Source of the DNA: Thalassoglobus sp. JC818
Lineage (GTDB): Bacteria > Planctomycetota > Planctomycetia > Planctomycetales > Planctomycetaceae
Assembly (NCBI RefSeq): GCF_040717535.1
Contig: NZ_JBFEFI010000002.1
Coordinates: 744,001 to 808,000 of the forward strand
Direction of reading: 5' to 3'
DNA length: 64,000 nt
The position numbers were made by a program, and so were the translations under genes. The number at the start of each line of letters is the position of its first letter. Positions within the stretch are counted from its first letter, which is position 1. Below the pieces are notes generated by a model. That model made no database searches. It was not told the origin of the DNA and saw only the letters and a list, made by a program, of their open reading frames with translations. This document shows, piece by piece, positions 1 to 8,771 of the stretch.

Positions 1-69
1 AAGTCCCGGGACCAAATCGGCATCCTCCAATGGATCGTTCAGTTTTCCAGAATTTCAGGCTTCGGCATC

Positions 70-1263
70 GTGCGCGCAATTTATCGTCTTCTCTGCCCCT
101 TTCCAAGTTGCGATCACCGGAAACAGTTCGGTTATGGCGTGATTCTGCTCCTCATCGCATCCCTGTCCATCAGTGACGCGGCCGATCGCTCGAATCGCCG
201 CTTGCGGACCGATGCAGCATTTGAGGAGATTCTGGACCAGCCTCTTCTGTCGAGCAGCGCTCGCAAGCGAGAAATTCAACCCTTTTTGAAACAACTGGCC
301 AGCGAACGAGACATCTCAATTCTGATTGACCGGCGCATCGATCCTCATCGTCAAGTTTCAGCGACGCTGAGAGAAGACTACTTCGACGAGGGTATTCGAA
401 AAATCGCTGCTGAAATCGGCGCTGAAGTGACCGTTATCGCGGACACAATTCTCGTCGGTCCTCCGGATTCAATTCGAAAGCTGCGAACACGAATAGCCCT
501 TCTCGATGACGAGTTCCGAGCATCCGAAGGGCCCCCGCTTCAAAAACTTCAAACACTGAGAGAATCAACGCTGGTTTGGGACGATTTCACTACGCCGCGT
601 GAACTGATTCAAAACGTCGCTTCCAGGTACCGCTTTTCGATCACCAATCCAGAGATCATTCCGCACGATCTCTGGAGGTCCGGGTCGATCAGCGACGGAG
701 ATCTGATTGACCAGCTGACGATCCTCCTCTCGCAGTTCGATCTGACATTCCGCTGGGGAAACGGTTCCGAAATCGAGATCGTTCCGGAAGACGAACAACT
801 CGGAATCTGGAAAGATCACCGACCTCGCACCGGATCACTGGCTGGTGCCATTGGACTCTTAGAAAAGAGTTTTCCTAGGCTGGAAGTCGCACGTGAAGAA
901 GATCACCTGAGCGTCTTTGGAACAATCGAAGATCACGAGCAAGTTGCGGTCATGCTCGGCGAGCGTCCGCCGCGAGTTCGACCGCCGTCACAGCTTCAAA
1001 ACGATTCGATCGACAATCAGCGGTTCACGTTGCAGATGGTTCGGAAACCGTTTCGTTCCTTATTGCAACTTCTTGAGCAACAGGGGCTTGAGGTTGTATT
1101 TGATGATAATCAGCTTCGGGAAGCTGGGATCAATTTGAACCAGAAAATCTCCGTCACTGTCGAGCAGGTTCCTGCGGAGGAATTAATGCGGCAGGCGAGT
1201 CAACCGCTCGGGTTGCAAGTTCGGATTGACGGTCGTGTGATTGAATTGTTTGTCGAGGAGTGA
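70..1263 (+). CDS. Secreted STN/secretin-N-like repeat protein
   Basis: Unrecognised secreted protein of about 397 residues. The N-terminus carries a hydrophobic stretch (about residues 24-37, ending near SDAAD) that fits a Sec signal peptide. The rest reads as about four modules of 60-80 residues, each with a 'lack of a strong core plus short strand' pattern, such as ISILIDRRIDPHRQVSATLR near residues 83-102 and the module at about 345-397 ending VIELFVEE. This pattern resembles STN/secretin N domains, in which a short periplasmic fold precedes a secretin barrel or TonB receptor. No barrel follows here, so it is probably a free periplasmic protein. The start is uncertain: a GTG at 70 is the first candidate, its Shine-Dalgarno is weak, and the frame stays open to base 1, so the true start may lie to the left. 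The methyltransferase gene follows after 75 bases. The domain call is by eye. Confidence 0.6.
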   Translation: MRAIYRLLCPFPSCDHRKQFGYGVILLLIASLSISDAADRSNRRLRTDAAFEEILDQPLLSSSARKREIQPFLKQLASERDISILIDRRIDPHRQVSATLREDYFDEGIRKIAAEIGAEVTVIADTILVGPPDSIRKLRTRIALLDDEFRASEGPPLQKLQTLRESTLVWDDFTTPRELIQNVASRYRFSITNPEIIPHDLWRSGSISDGDLIDQLTILLSQFDLTFRWGNGSEIEIVPEDEQLGIWKDHRPRTGSLAGAIGLLEKSFPRLEVAREEDHLSVFGTIEDHEQVAVMLGERPPRVRPPSQLQNDSIDNQRFTLQMVRKPFRSLLQLLEQQGLEVVFDDNQLREAGINLNQKISVTVEQVPAEELMRQASQPLGLQVRIDGRVIELFVEE

Positions 1264-1338
1264 TCATCATCATGCACGACGTTGAAGCATTCACACTCTG
1301 AGAATCCAATCATCCTCTTTCTTCTGAAAGAAATAAAC

Positions 1339-2094
1339 ATGCGCAGCCTGACCATATGGCTCACTTCATTCGTTTTGCTTCTGATCGTCATCCCGCCTCA
1401 AGTCGATGCTCAGGACGAATCGCTCTCGGCACCACTTGCGGACTTACGGTATTCCTATCAGCGGAATCACGATCCAAACGGCATCGGCAAATTCTATCTG
1501 GGCCGAGAGATCGCGCGCGTGATGGGGCATCAGGGAATCCGCTGGCTGGAGCGACCAGAACGTGAAGAGGAAGAACGGCTTTCGAAGCTGATCGAAGGGT
1601 TGAACATCGAACCCGGAATGACAGTCGCCGATATTGGAGCTGGGTCTGGAGTGATCAGTGTTCTTCTCTCCGAAGCAGTCGGCCCAAGCGGGACCGTTCT
1701 GGCCGTCGATATTCAGCCGGAGATGCTCGAGGCACTACAGGCGAAGTGCAAGTTCCTGGAAATTGACAACGTGGTCCCTGTCCTTGGAACAACAAAGTCA
1801 CCTCGCCTGGAGGCAGGAACCGTCGACTTGATTGTCATGGTCGACGTTTACCACGAGTTCGATTTTCCGTTCGAAATGCTTCAAAACATCTCGCAAGCTT
1901 TGAAACTGGGAGGGCGAGTCGCGTTTGTTGAATACCGCAAAGAAGATCCGTACGTGCCGATCAAAGAAGTTCACAAGATGTCAGAAGCACAAGTGAAAGC
2001 GGAGGCTCTCGTACCCGCACATGGTCTGCGATGGGCGGGAACATTCCGCAGACTCCCGAGACAACATGTCGTCATTTTCTCCAAAGAAAAGTAG
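1339..2094 (+). CDS. SAM-dependent methyltransferase with an N-terminal signal peptide
   Basis: Class I SAM-dependent methyltransferase of 251 residues. The glycine-rich SAM-binding motif I is visible as VADIGAGSGVISVLL, followed by an acidic strand end AVDIQPEML and a post-I pattern DLIVMVDVYHEF typical of small-molecule or UbiE-like methyltransferases. I chose the ATG at 1339 because it gives a compact signal peptide (MRSLTIWLTSFVLLLIV then VDAQ) preceded by GAAAG. A longer frame from 1282 would bury the hydrophobic segment. The substrate cannot be told from sequence. A Sec signal on a SAM-dependent enzyme is odd because SAM is not expected in the periplasm; the hydrophobic segment may instead serve as a membrane anchor. 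Proteins of this layout do occur in planctomycetes. It lies 75 bases after the STN-like gene and may be co-transcribed with it. Confidence 0.82.
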   Translation: MRSLTIWLTSFVLLLIVIPPQVDAQDESLSAPLADLRYSYQRNHDPNGIGKFYLGREIARVMGHQGIRWLERPEREEEERLSKLIEGLNIEPGMTVADIGAGSGVISVLLSEAVGPSGTVLAVDIQPEMLEALQAKCKFLEIDNVVPVLGTTKSPRLEAGTVDLIVMVDVYHEFDFPFEMLQNISQALKLGGRVAFVEYRKEDPYVPIKEVHKMSEAQVKAEALVPAHGLRWAGTFRRLPRQHVVIFSKEK

Positions 2095-2330
2095 GACTCA
2101 CTACTCCCAACTGAAACGACCGACGTGAGAGTCGATGATTTTGGCCATTTTTGTGATTGGTCATCTCTGCTGTGTCACATCGGTTCCGATAACGCGCTGT
2201 AGAGAATGAATTGATGTCGCGTTCGGATCACATCGCTGACGTTGCCTGACGATGGCGATCAGCGATGCTGAAAATGCGTCGTCAAAATCTGATTTCGCAT
2301 CGAGAAATTTCATTCGCGAGGAACAGGAAA

Positions 2331-2603
2331 ATGAACGCAAGTCACCGGTTATTGGGAACGAAAACTGTCTGGTCAATCTCGAAATTTGCTTGTCTCGTCG
2401 CTGTGCTGGGTCTGTTTCAAACAACGACAGCCGACGCAGCGATCTTCACGCGAAGACCAACGAACACTCTTCAAGCGCGTCCCGCAACGGGCATGGGATC
2501 GAATATTCATCGTCGCTTCGTCCTCAAGCGAGAGCTTCAACGTCAAAAGAATGGTTATCCCGTTCGAATGCGCGGGAATATCCTTTGGAAACGATCACGA
2601 TAA
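2331..2603 (+). CDS. Small secreted protein of unknown function
   Basis: A 90-residue protein with a convincing signal peptide: a basic start, a hydrophobic core SKFACLVAVLGLF and a probable cleavage after TTTADA. The mature part is only about 55 residues, strongly basic (many Arg and Lys) and without Cys. The ATG at 2331 has a purine-rich GGAACAGGAAA stretch just upstream. A longer in-frame start at 2265 would put 22 residues before the signal and is less likely. I do not recognise a family. Its small size and the lack of any partner mean the main support is the signal peptide and the ribosome site. Confidence 0.5.
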   Translation: MNASHRLLGTKTVWSISKFACLVAVLGLFQTTTADAAIFTRRPTNTLQARPATGMGSNIHRRFVLKRELQRQKNGYPVRMRGNILWKRSR

Positions 2604-2756
2604 GAAACCCCGTTTTCTCATCGCCTGAATGACTCGGCGGAGTGTGGTTCATTTGTTAATCTCTAACGTCTCGGCTCAATCATTTGTGATGGCGTCACGT
2701 TACGGTTCTCGCAGTGATTGAAAAAATCTCAACACGAGAACGTGGAAACTGTGCAG

Positions 2757-4061
2757 ATGACAGACGCTCATGCCGATTCAAGACGTGGTCCCGTTTTGGG
2801 CTGTATCGCGGATGATGTAACGGGAGCCACCGATCTCGCGACGAACCTCGTCCAGGGCGGATTGCGAGTCACTCAGTTTCTCGGCGTGCCAACTCAGAAA
2901 GCTCTCCGGGAAGTCGCTGCCGATGCTGTTGTGATCGCCCTGAAGACGAGGTCGATTCCAGTCAGCGAGGCGATTGCGGAATCGGTAGCGAGCCTGAATG
3001 CCATGCGAGCATCGGGGATCGGTCGGTTCTACTTCAAGTACTGTTCGACGTTCGATTCAACGCCTCAGGGAAATATCGGCCCGGTCGCTGAAGCGTTGAT
3101 GGACGAGTTAAAAGTCTCGCAGGCGATTTTCTGTCCCGCTTTTCCAGCGAATGGGCGAACGGTCTACCAAGGACATCTTTTCGTCTATCAGAAGCTCTTA
3201 AACGAATCGGGAATGGAGAACCATCCTCTCAATCCCATGACCGATTCGAATCTGATCCGCGTTCTCGAGCAACAGTCGACACGCTCGGTCGGTCTGATCG
3301 ATTACAGCACCATCGAGGCAGGACCCGAACAAATTCGAGCAGAACTCAAGAAGCTCGCGGACGAAAACATTCAACTCATTATCTCTGACTCTTGCGATGA
3401 ACAGCATCTGCAATCGCTGGCAAAGGTCGCGGCAGATGCCCCATTGATTACTGGTGGGTCCGGGCTGGGGCGTTACCTCGGGGAGATGTATCGGGAAACG
3501 GGGGTTGTCGAAAATCACAAGCGGGAAGCAGTTCCCCCGACCGTTACCGGGCGAAGTCTTGTTCTGGCTGGCAGCTGCTCGACAATGACCAATCGTCAGG
3601 TCGCTCGCATGAAAGTGTTCGCACCGGCATTTCAGATCGACGTGCGACAACTCATGGACGACAGCGAGCGTCTTCTCGAAGAGGTCATCGAATGGTCAAA
3701 TTCACACGATCCGTCGATACCTCTCCTTGTGTTTTCTTCAGCGCTCCCGGAAACCGTTCAGCAACTTCAGCAGGAATTCGGAACTGAAGGGGTTGCTGAC
3801 AAGATCGAACGATTTCACGCCTCGTTCGCGCAACACATGGTCAACGAATGCGGTGTTCGCCGTTTGATTCTGGCAGGTGGAGAAACGTCCGGTGCAGTCG
3901 TCCGTCAATTGGGGATCTCTCAACTCCAGATCGGCCCCGCCATTTGTCCGGGAGTTCCATGGACGACTTCGGATTCTGAGCCCTCGCTGGCGCTGGCTCT
4001 GAAATCGGGAAACTTTGGAAGCGAGCACTTCTTTCGGGAAGCTCTGGAGATGTTGCCATGA
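2757..4061 (+). CDS. otnK: Four-carbon acid sugar kinase (OtnK/DUF1537 family)
   Basis: ATP-dependent kinase of the OtnK family, which phosphorylates four-carbon sugar acids such as 3-oxo-tetronate or erythronate in catabolic routes. The N-terminal substrate domain shows the family signature GCIADDVTGATDLA, and the C-terminal nucleotide domain shows AGSCSTMT, GGETSGAVVRQLG and the closing PGVPW. At 434 residues it has the usual length. Start: ATG 2757, with GGAAA about ten bases upstream. An upstream TTG at 2718 is open but has no ribosome site. The stop overlaps the start of the next gene in an ATGA arrangement, so the two are translationally coupled. The dehydrogenase and isomerase that usually complete the pathway are not in this window, so the exact substrate is inferred. 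Confidence 0.88.
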   Translation: MTDAHADSRRGPVLGCIADDVTGATDLATNLVQGGLRVTQFLGVPTQKALREVAADAVVIALKTRSIPVSEAIAESVASLNAMRASGIGRFYFKYCSTFDSTPQGNIGPVAEALMDELKVSQAIFCPAFPANGRTVYQGHLFVYQKLLNESGMENHPLNPMTDSNLIRVLEQQSTRSVGLIDYSTIEAGPEQIRAELKKLADENIQLIISDSCDEQHLQSLAKVAADAPLITGGSGLGRYLGEMYRETGVVENHKREAVPPTVTGRSLVLAGSCSTMTNRQVARMKVFAPAFQIDVRQLMDDSERLLEEVIEWSNSHDPSIPLLVFSSALPETVQQLQQEFGTEGVADKIERFHASFAQHMVNECGVRRLILAGGETSGAVVRQLGISQLQIGPAICPGVPWTTSDSEPSLALALKSGNFGSEHFFREALEMLP

Positions 4062-4690
4062 ACGAACGGGAATTGCGGGAACAGATTGCGATTCAAGGCA
4101 AGTCGATTTTCGATCGAGGGCTGACGTTCGGAACTTCGGGAAATATCAGTGCGCGGCTCGGGGACGAAATTTTCATCACGCCAACGAACACATGCATGGG
4201 ACGCATCGATCCTGATCGAATCTCACGGCTGGGACCCGATGGAGATTTTCGCTCAGGAGATAAACCCTCGAAAGAAGCCTTTCTTCACCTGTCGATGTAC
4301 CGTTCACGTCCGAAAGAACAAGCGATCGTGCATCTTCATTCCACGTATTCCGTGGCTGTGTCGTGTCTGGCTGATGTGGACCCCAAGAACGTTCTGCCTC
4401 CAATCACAGCCTATTATGTAATGCGAGTCGGAACGCTCCCGCTGATTCCATATTATCCACCTGGAGACGAAACGCTGGCGGAAGCGGTCGAAGTTCAATC
4501 AAAACACGCCAGGTCTGTGCTGCTTGCCAATCACGGCCCGGTCGTCGCTGGCAAATCGCTGGACGCAGCGGTCGCAGCGACGGAAGAACTTGAAGAGACC
4601 GCGAAGCTCTTCCTCCTGCTCAGAGGTCAGGCGACCCGATTTCTCGATCGCGACCAGTGCAACGAGTTAGAGCGACGCTTTCCGAATTAA
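4058..4690 (+). CDS. otnC: Class II aldolase/adducin family decarboxylase (OtnC-like)
   Basis: Zinc-dependent class II aldolase/adducin-fold enzyme of 210 residues, probably the 3-oxo-tetronate 4-phosphate decarboxylase partner of the upstream kinase. It yields a triose phosphate such as dihydroxyacetone phosphate. Visible features are the phosphate-binding GTSGNIS, the active-site Glu in KEAFLH, the zinc ligands in VHLHS and the third zinc His in LLANHGPVV. The ATG overlaps the otnK stop by four bases. Fuculose- and ribulose-phosphate aldolases share the fold, so OtnC is assigned mainly from the neighbour. The next gene is convergent and ends 37 bases away. Confidence 0.86.
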   Translation: MNERELREQIAIQGKSIFDRGLTFGTSGNISARLGDEIFITPTNTCMGRIDPDRISRLGPDGDFRSGDKPSKEAFLHLSMYRSRPKEQAIVHLHSTYSVAVSCLADVDPKNVLPPITAYYVMRVGTLPLIPYYPPGDETLAEAVEVQSKHARSVLLANHGPVVAGKSLDAAVAATEELEETAKLFLLLRGQATRFLDRDQCNELERRFPN

Positions 4691-4727
4691 ACGCTCACTG
4701 TCGCGCCAATCGAATTAAGTCTCGGCG

Positions 4728-6458
4728 TTACAGCTGGCTTTCGTCGTACTTGGTGGCGAGGAAGAGGCCGAGAAGTCTGACGAACCCGTTCTCGAATTGC
4801 ATGCGAGCGCGTGCTCCGTTCTCTGTCGGTCGAATTTCGATGCGCACAGCATCTCCACCGTCCGACATCGCTTCGTCAGTCAATTCCCGTTGAAGCGGAT
4901 CTGCGTTTTCCTGTGGAGGCAGGTCGAGCCACGGCAGCATTCGAAACACAAGTTGAAACGGGGCAGTGCTTCCACCAATGGTAGCCGCTGAAGAAGCGAG
5001 AAACTGATCGATAGCGAAATCGAGTTCATAAGTGACTTCGTCGCCCCCGAGACCAAACCAAAGCACGCCGTTTCCGGTACCTAGATAGACACTCGGATCG
5101 CCTCCGTAGATTCGACGGTCTTCGCCACTTGAGTTCGAACCTTGAAGTCGGTGCAGTACGACGCTTTGATGCTCGTGGGCATCAAGTTCGATCGTGTCGA
5201 TGGCATCGTTGGACTCGACTTCGCTCAGGACTTCACGCAGAGCTTCCCCGAAGGAATTACTTCCGACCAGTTTCAGCGCACCCAGCAGAACGAATTTACG
5301 GTCTTCCAACGGGACGAACTGCAGAATTCCATTCAGGTGTTCTTGCTCAATCGTCGCTCGAAGTGACTGGGCGAGTCGCTCGACCGACGGGTGAACGGTT
5401 TCCGGAAGATTCTCTTTGAAGCCAATGTCCATGGCATCAACGAGTCCACTCATCGCTTCCCGTTCACGGCGATCGAGCATCCAGGAAACGGAGAGTGTGA
5501 GGGGGTGCAGTTCGGAGTAGAGTCCCTCAAAGGAACTCTTTCGACCTCCAATGTTGGTCATGAACTTTGCGAACTCACTGTCCGGTGTCGCGTCGAAAAG
5601 CAATTCGAGAGCGGCGGTCTGTTCTTCCGGATTCGCCTGCAGACCGAGTGTGACCTGTTCTCCATCCCGCAACAGTTGAGTCAGGAATTCCAACCCGCTT
5701 TGTCCGTTGGCTTTTCGAATTTTGTGAGCGGCTGCAGTCTCATCGTCTCTCTGCTGGAGTTCCGCTTGTGCGCTCGTTTGAAATGTAGCGAGGAAGACAT
5801 TTCGAATGATGGGCGAAATGTTTCGAAGCTGAAGTGAGACACTCGCGTCGTAACGAGATGCGAATCCGGAGACGTGATCGAGAGGATGCGGCATCTCATC
5901 CTCGAGGAGATATTCGTTGGGAGTCGCGAACGCGTAGTCATCCTGGATGACCATATTGAGGGCCCGTCGACCGCCTCCCAGCTTGAACCGTCCTTCTTCG
6001 CCTTCGACTCGCTCAGGCTTCAGTGGGCCAAGTGCTGCGGTTTTGACAAACGCGTCGAGATCATCAATCGGGATGTAAGCCACGGGTGTCGGGCGTGGCG
6101 GAAGTGAATCGTCGAGAAAGAACATCACACCCACCGGGCGAGTGCGGTCAATTCCGTCCAGGTTGCCTGCACGATCTGTGAGAAACTCTTCGATCATCTC
6201 AGTCATGTCAGGTCGACCAGAGGCTTCGAACATCTCGCCAATGTTGACGAGAGACTGGTCGAGGCTGCGGATGGTCACCATCGCGAATGGCAGTCGCGGG
6301 CCATAATCTTCTTCTTCGGTTTCAGTCGTCTGCGCTTCGCTGACCCGAACTGTCATCACGATCAGGGCACTCGTGATCAGGCAAGCTGTGACGATTCGTC
6401 TCAGGCTTGAAACGAAAGCATGATCGGTCTGAGCAGACAAGGATGAAAGAAGTTTCAT
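4728..6458 (-). CDS. Large secreted protein of unknown function
   Basis: A 576-residue protein I do not recognise. Residues about 20-42 form a hydrophobic segment followed by VSEAQ, which fits a Sec signal peptide after a longish basic leader. The mature part is acidic and alternates amphipathic strands and helices without a clear repeat. Phrases such as RPVGVMFFLDD, PVAYIPIDD and FVKTAALGPL recall the large planctomycete secreted proteins whose domains bind or scan peptides, but this is only a resemblance. No catalytic motif, Cys pairs or transmembrane segment can be seen after the signal. The gene ends 37 bases from convergent otnC and has a 464-base region upstream. Confidence 0.75.
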   Translation of the reverse strand: MKLLSSLSAQTDHAFVSSLRRIVTACLITSALIVMTVRVSEAQTTETEEEDYGPRLPFAMVTIRSLDQSLVNIGEMFEASGRPDMTEMIEEFLTDRAGNLDGIDRTRPVGVMFFLDDSLPPRPTPVAYIPIDDLDAFVKTAALGPLKPERVEGEEGRFKLGGGRRALNMVIQDDYAFATPNEYLLEDEMPHPLDHVSGFASRYDASVSLQLRNISPIIRNVFLATFQTSAQAELQQRDDETAAAHKIRKANGQSGLEFLTQLLRDGEQVTLGLQANPEEQTAALELLFDATPDSEFAKFMTNIGGRKSSFEGLYSELHPLTLSVSWMLDRREREAMSGLVDAMDIGFKENLPETVHPSVERLAQSLRATIEQEHLNGILQFVPLEDRKFVLLGALKLVGSNSFGEALREVLSEVESNDAIDTIELDAHEHQSVVLHRLQGSNSSGEDRRIYGGDPSVYLGTGNGVLWFGLGGDEVTYELDFAIDQFLASSAATIGGSTAPFQLVFRMLPWLDLPPQENADPLQRELTDEAMSDGGDAVRIEIRPTENGARARMQFENGFVRLLGLFLATKYDESQL

Positions 6459-6922
6459 GGATGACTTTCGTTCAGGTTCAGAGTCACGAGTGCAGGTCGC
6501 TCACGTCAATGCGATTGTCTGGCGCCGTCAATCTGTTCGTTGTGTTGGACCATGCTTGTGATTGGATGAAAACCAGTCATTGAATTTGAATGTTGTGGCA
6601 GGGCAGTGAGTCAAAAGGGGGAGATTCGAAATTTCAATTATAGTCAGAGTTCCAACTCGTTATCCGCCTGAGGGTTTCGGTGCGACAGGGAATTTCTCAG
6701 GGTTTTCTTTTCGATTCTTTGCCAGTACGACTGAACTTGGGCTGCAATCGCAAGTCGTCTGACATGAAATACCTGACAACTGACCCTTCGGTGTCAACAA
6801 ATCGCTGAGTCAGGTGAAGCTGGCTTCGAAATGGCCTTCATGAATCCTTGAGCGGATGCAGAGACCATCAAGCGTTCTGATTGTACCGGTGTGAATGAAA
6901 ACCTGGATCGGTCTAACATGCT
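6459..6922. other. Intergenic region, 464 bases, with a possible promoter box
   Basis: No open frame here has a ribosome site or coding-like composition. On the minus strand a TATAAT box sits at 6637-6642, about 180 bases upstream of the secreted-protein gene, but no good -35 box is found 16-18 bases from it. The rest shows no repeat or hairpin that I could support. Confidence 0.4.
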
Positions 6923-7798
6923 CTACTTCAGGGACTTCTGCAGGAAATCTGCCATCAGCTCAATTCGAGCGGAATCGTAGAAAGGAGGTCCACCGTGGAC
7001 TCCACCATGGATGATCTCAAGTTCGAAAGGGAGTGAGAGCGCCTCGTACCGTCCCAGAAGCTCCAAGGATTGGTTGATCGGAACCTGGGGATCCTGATCT
7101 CCATGCATCATCAGTAGCGGAGGATCGGAAGCGTCTACGTGAAAGACGGGGCTTGCCAGTTCGGCCAATTCAGTTTTGTCTTCCGGTTGACCGCCTAACA
7201 GCAATTGCAGGGCAGGGATGCGGACTCCGAGTCCGTGCGGAGTCGATTGCGGCAGAATTGTCGTCAGATTTGTGGGGCCGTACAAGTCGATGATTGCTTG
7301 GACATCCGAACTCTGGTCGAGGTGATCGCCGACTCGTCCTTCGAGTTCAGAGTTGCCATTCGTCACTCCAACCAGAGCGACGAGATGTCCTCCTGCGGAA
7401 GCACCTGCAATCGCGATGGATTGCGGGTCGTAACCATATTTCGAAGCGTGCGCTCTGAGAAATCGGATGGCTGCTTTGATGTCATGAATCTGGGCAGGAA
7501 ATCGTGCGACCGGTGACAAGCGGTAGTCGACGCTCGCGATTGCGTAGCCCTTGTCGATCAGGTCTTTCAGCGGCATCGACGTTCGCGAACCAGATCTCCA
7601 GGCTCCACCGTGAACCCAGACGATCAGTTTCGGATTGTCGATCTCGTCCGGCAAATAGAGATCGAGCAGCAGTTCCTGACCGTCGACTGTCGCATAGCGG
7701 ATGTTCGGGAGTTCTTCAGCAGTTGCGTTCTGCATAGGAATCGCAGTGAACGCGAGCGCACAGATCAACAGCACGCGAATCGGGCGGGGAACAACCAT
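6923..7798 (-). CDS. Secreted alpha/beta hydrolase (esterase/lipase, BD-FAE or HSL type)
   Basis: Alpha/beta-hydrolase esterase of 291 residues, likely acting on short-chain acyl or carbohydrate esters in the periplasm. It has a signal peptide (VLLICALAFTAI, cleavage near ATA-EE), the oxyanion motif VHGGAW, the nucleophile elbow GASAGG with its catalytic Ser, a Tyr-Gly-Pro segment, an Asp in HGDQDPQVP and a catalytic His in HGGVHGG. I chose the ATG at 7798 because GGAGAG lies six bases before it; the ATG eight codons earlier has no such site. The arrangement matches the BD-FAE/carboxylesterase group that is abundant in planctomycetes. The natural substrate is unknown. Confidence 0.86.
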   Translation of the reverse strand: MVVPRPIRVLLICALAFTAIPMQNATAEELPNIRYATVDGQELLLDLYLPDEIDNPKLIVWVHGGAWRSGSRTSMPLKDLIDKGYAIASVDYRLSPVARFPAQIHDIKAAIRFLRAHASKYGYDPQSIAIAGASAGGHLVALVGVTNGNSELEGRVGDHLDQSSDVQAIIDLYGPTNLTTILPQSTPHGLGVRIPALQLLLGGQPEDKTELAELASPVFHVDASDPPLLMMHGDQDPQVPINQSLELLGRYEALSLPFELEIIHGGVHGGPPFYDSARIELMADFLQKSLK

Positions 7799-8056
7799 GC
7801 ATGTCTCTCCAGAAGTGAACATCGATCAGAAGCTGTTCGAAGTTGAGTGGCTGGCGATTTCAGAGTTCATCTTCAGGGTTTATTGCGAAACCCATCCAAA
7901 GCAGCCCTGTCATGGTAGAGAGTACGACGGAATCATCAAAGAACGCCAATCAATTCAGCGGATTGCAGCCTGCGGGCGAGGATCCGTTTCGAGCGGATTC
8001 CTCAAGCTGAGAGCGGGGAGGTGGGATGTCTTTTGAGATCGTGGAAGTGATTGCAT

Positions 8057-8091
8057 AAAAAAAACCTTCGACCATGTTAAGTGGTCGAAGG
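8057..8091 (-). terminator. Intrinsic terminator after the HU-type gene
   Basis: A perfect 10-base-pair stem (8065-8074 with 8082-8091) closes a seven-base loop. On the minus strand it is followed by eight consecutive T (complement of A at 8057-8064). It lies about 80 bases downstream of the HU-type gene stop. The 374-base gap 7799-8172 otherwise holds nothing I could identify. Confidence 0.88.
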
Positions 8092-8172
8092 GATCGATGG
8101 AGCAAGAAAACCAATCGTCGTCGATGGCCTCAGTGAAGTCGGTTCAGACTAGACTGCTGACTTCGTTGCGTC

Positions 8173-8496
8173 TTAGACCATCTCTTTCAGTTTTTTGAGT
8201 GCTGTGACCTTCACGACTTTTCGTTCAGGCTTTGCAGCGATCATGATTTCTTCGCCAGTTCGGGGATTGATACCCTTCTTGGCAGGTTGCTTCTTGCGAA
8301 TTCTCTTCACGATCTTCAGCAGTCCAGGAATCGTGAAAGCGCCGGGCCCTTTTGCTCCGATGTTCTCAGCGATGACTTGTTCCAGGACGTCGAAGAAGTC
8401 AGCGACTTCCTTCTTGGTCATGCCGGTTCGTTCCGACAGTTCGTTGAGGATCTGTGTCTTGGTCAGAGGTTTAGCAGCTACAGCCTTCTTCGCCAT
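8173..8496 (-). CDS. HU/IHF-family DNA-binding protein
   Basis: Nucleoid-associated protein of the HU family, 107 residues, that bends and compacts DNA as a dimer. Two N-terminal helices (LTKTQILNELSERTG and the following helix) and the beta-arm with its intercalating proline in INPRTGEE are visible. Differences from standard HU are an Ala/Lys-rich leader (MAKKAVAAKP) and an altered core, GPGAFTIPGLLKI in place of the usual G-F-G-x-F. The ATG at 8496 is preceded by AAAGGAGCC; an ATG five codons earlier is less likely. It has its own promoter and terminator, so it forms a single-gene unit, which fits high expression. Confidence 0.9.
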   Translation of the reverse strand: MAKKAVAAKPLTKTQILNELSERTGMTKKEVADFFDVLEQVIAENIGAKGPGAFTIPGLLKIVKRIRKKQPAKKGINPRTGEEIMIAAKPERKVVKVTALKKLKEMV

Positions 8497-8556
8497 CGTG
8501 GCTCCTTTCAAATGGCGGTCTGAAATCGACCTGAAATTGAAGTTATTGAGGCCCTA

Positions 8557-8585
8557 AGTAGAATTCTGCCGTCAATGGATGTCAA
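8557..8585 (-). promoter_or_regulatory. Probable sigma-70-type promoter of the HU-type gene
   Basis: On the minus strand a perfect TTGACA (complement of 8580-8585) is followed after 17 bases by TCTACT (8557-8562), which matches the -10 consensus at four of six positions. Transcription would start near 8550 and leave a leader of about 54 bases containing the AAAGGAG site. Confidence 0.6.
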
Positions 8586-8771
8586 TTGCCGCACGCAGGC
8601 AATGTCAACAAAATCGTTGCTTTTTCCGCAAAAATGTTGCGGTCAACGCTCATTTGGGACGTGAATCCGGTTTCCTGGGTGCGACGATCGAGATCATCAC
8701 CGACGCAGTGCGAACTCGAATCGATGAAAAATCCATCCAAAATGGCTCATCGAAAGTGGGCAACTCAGTTA

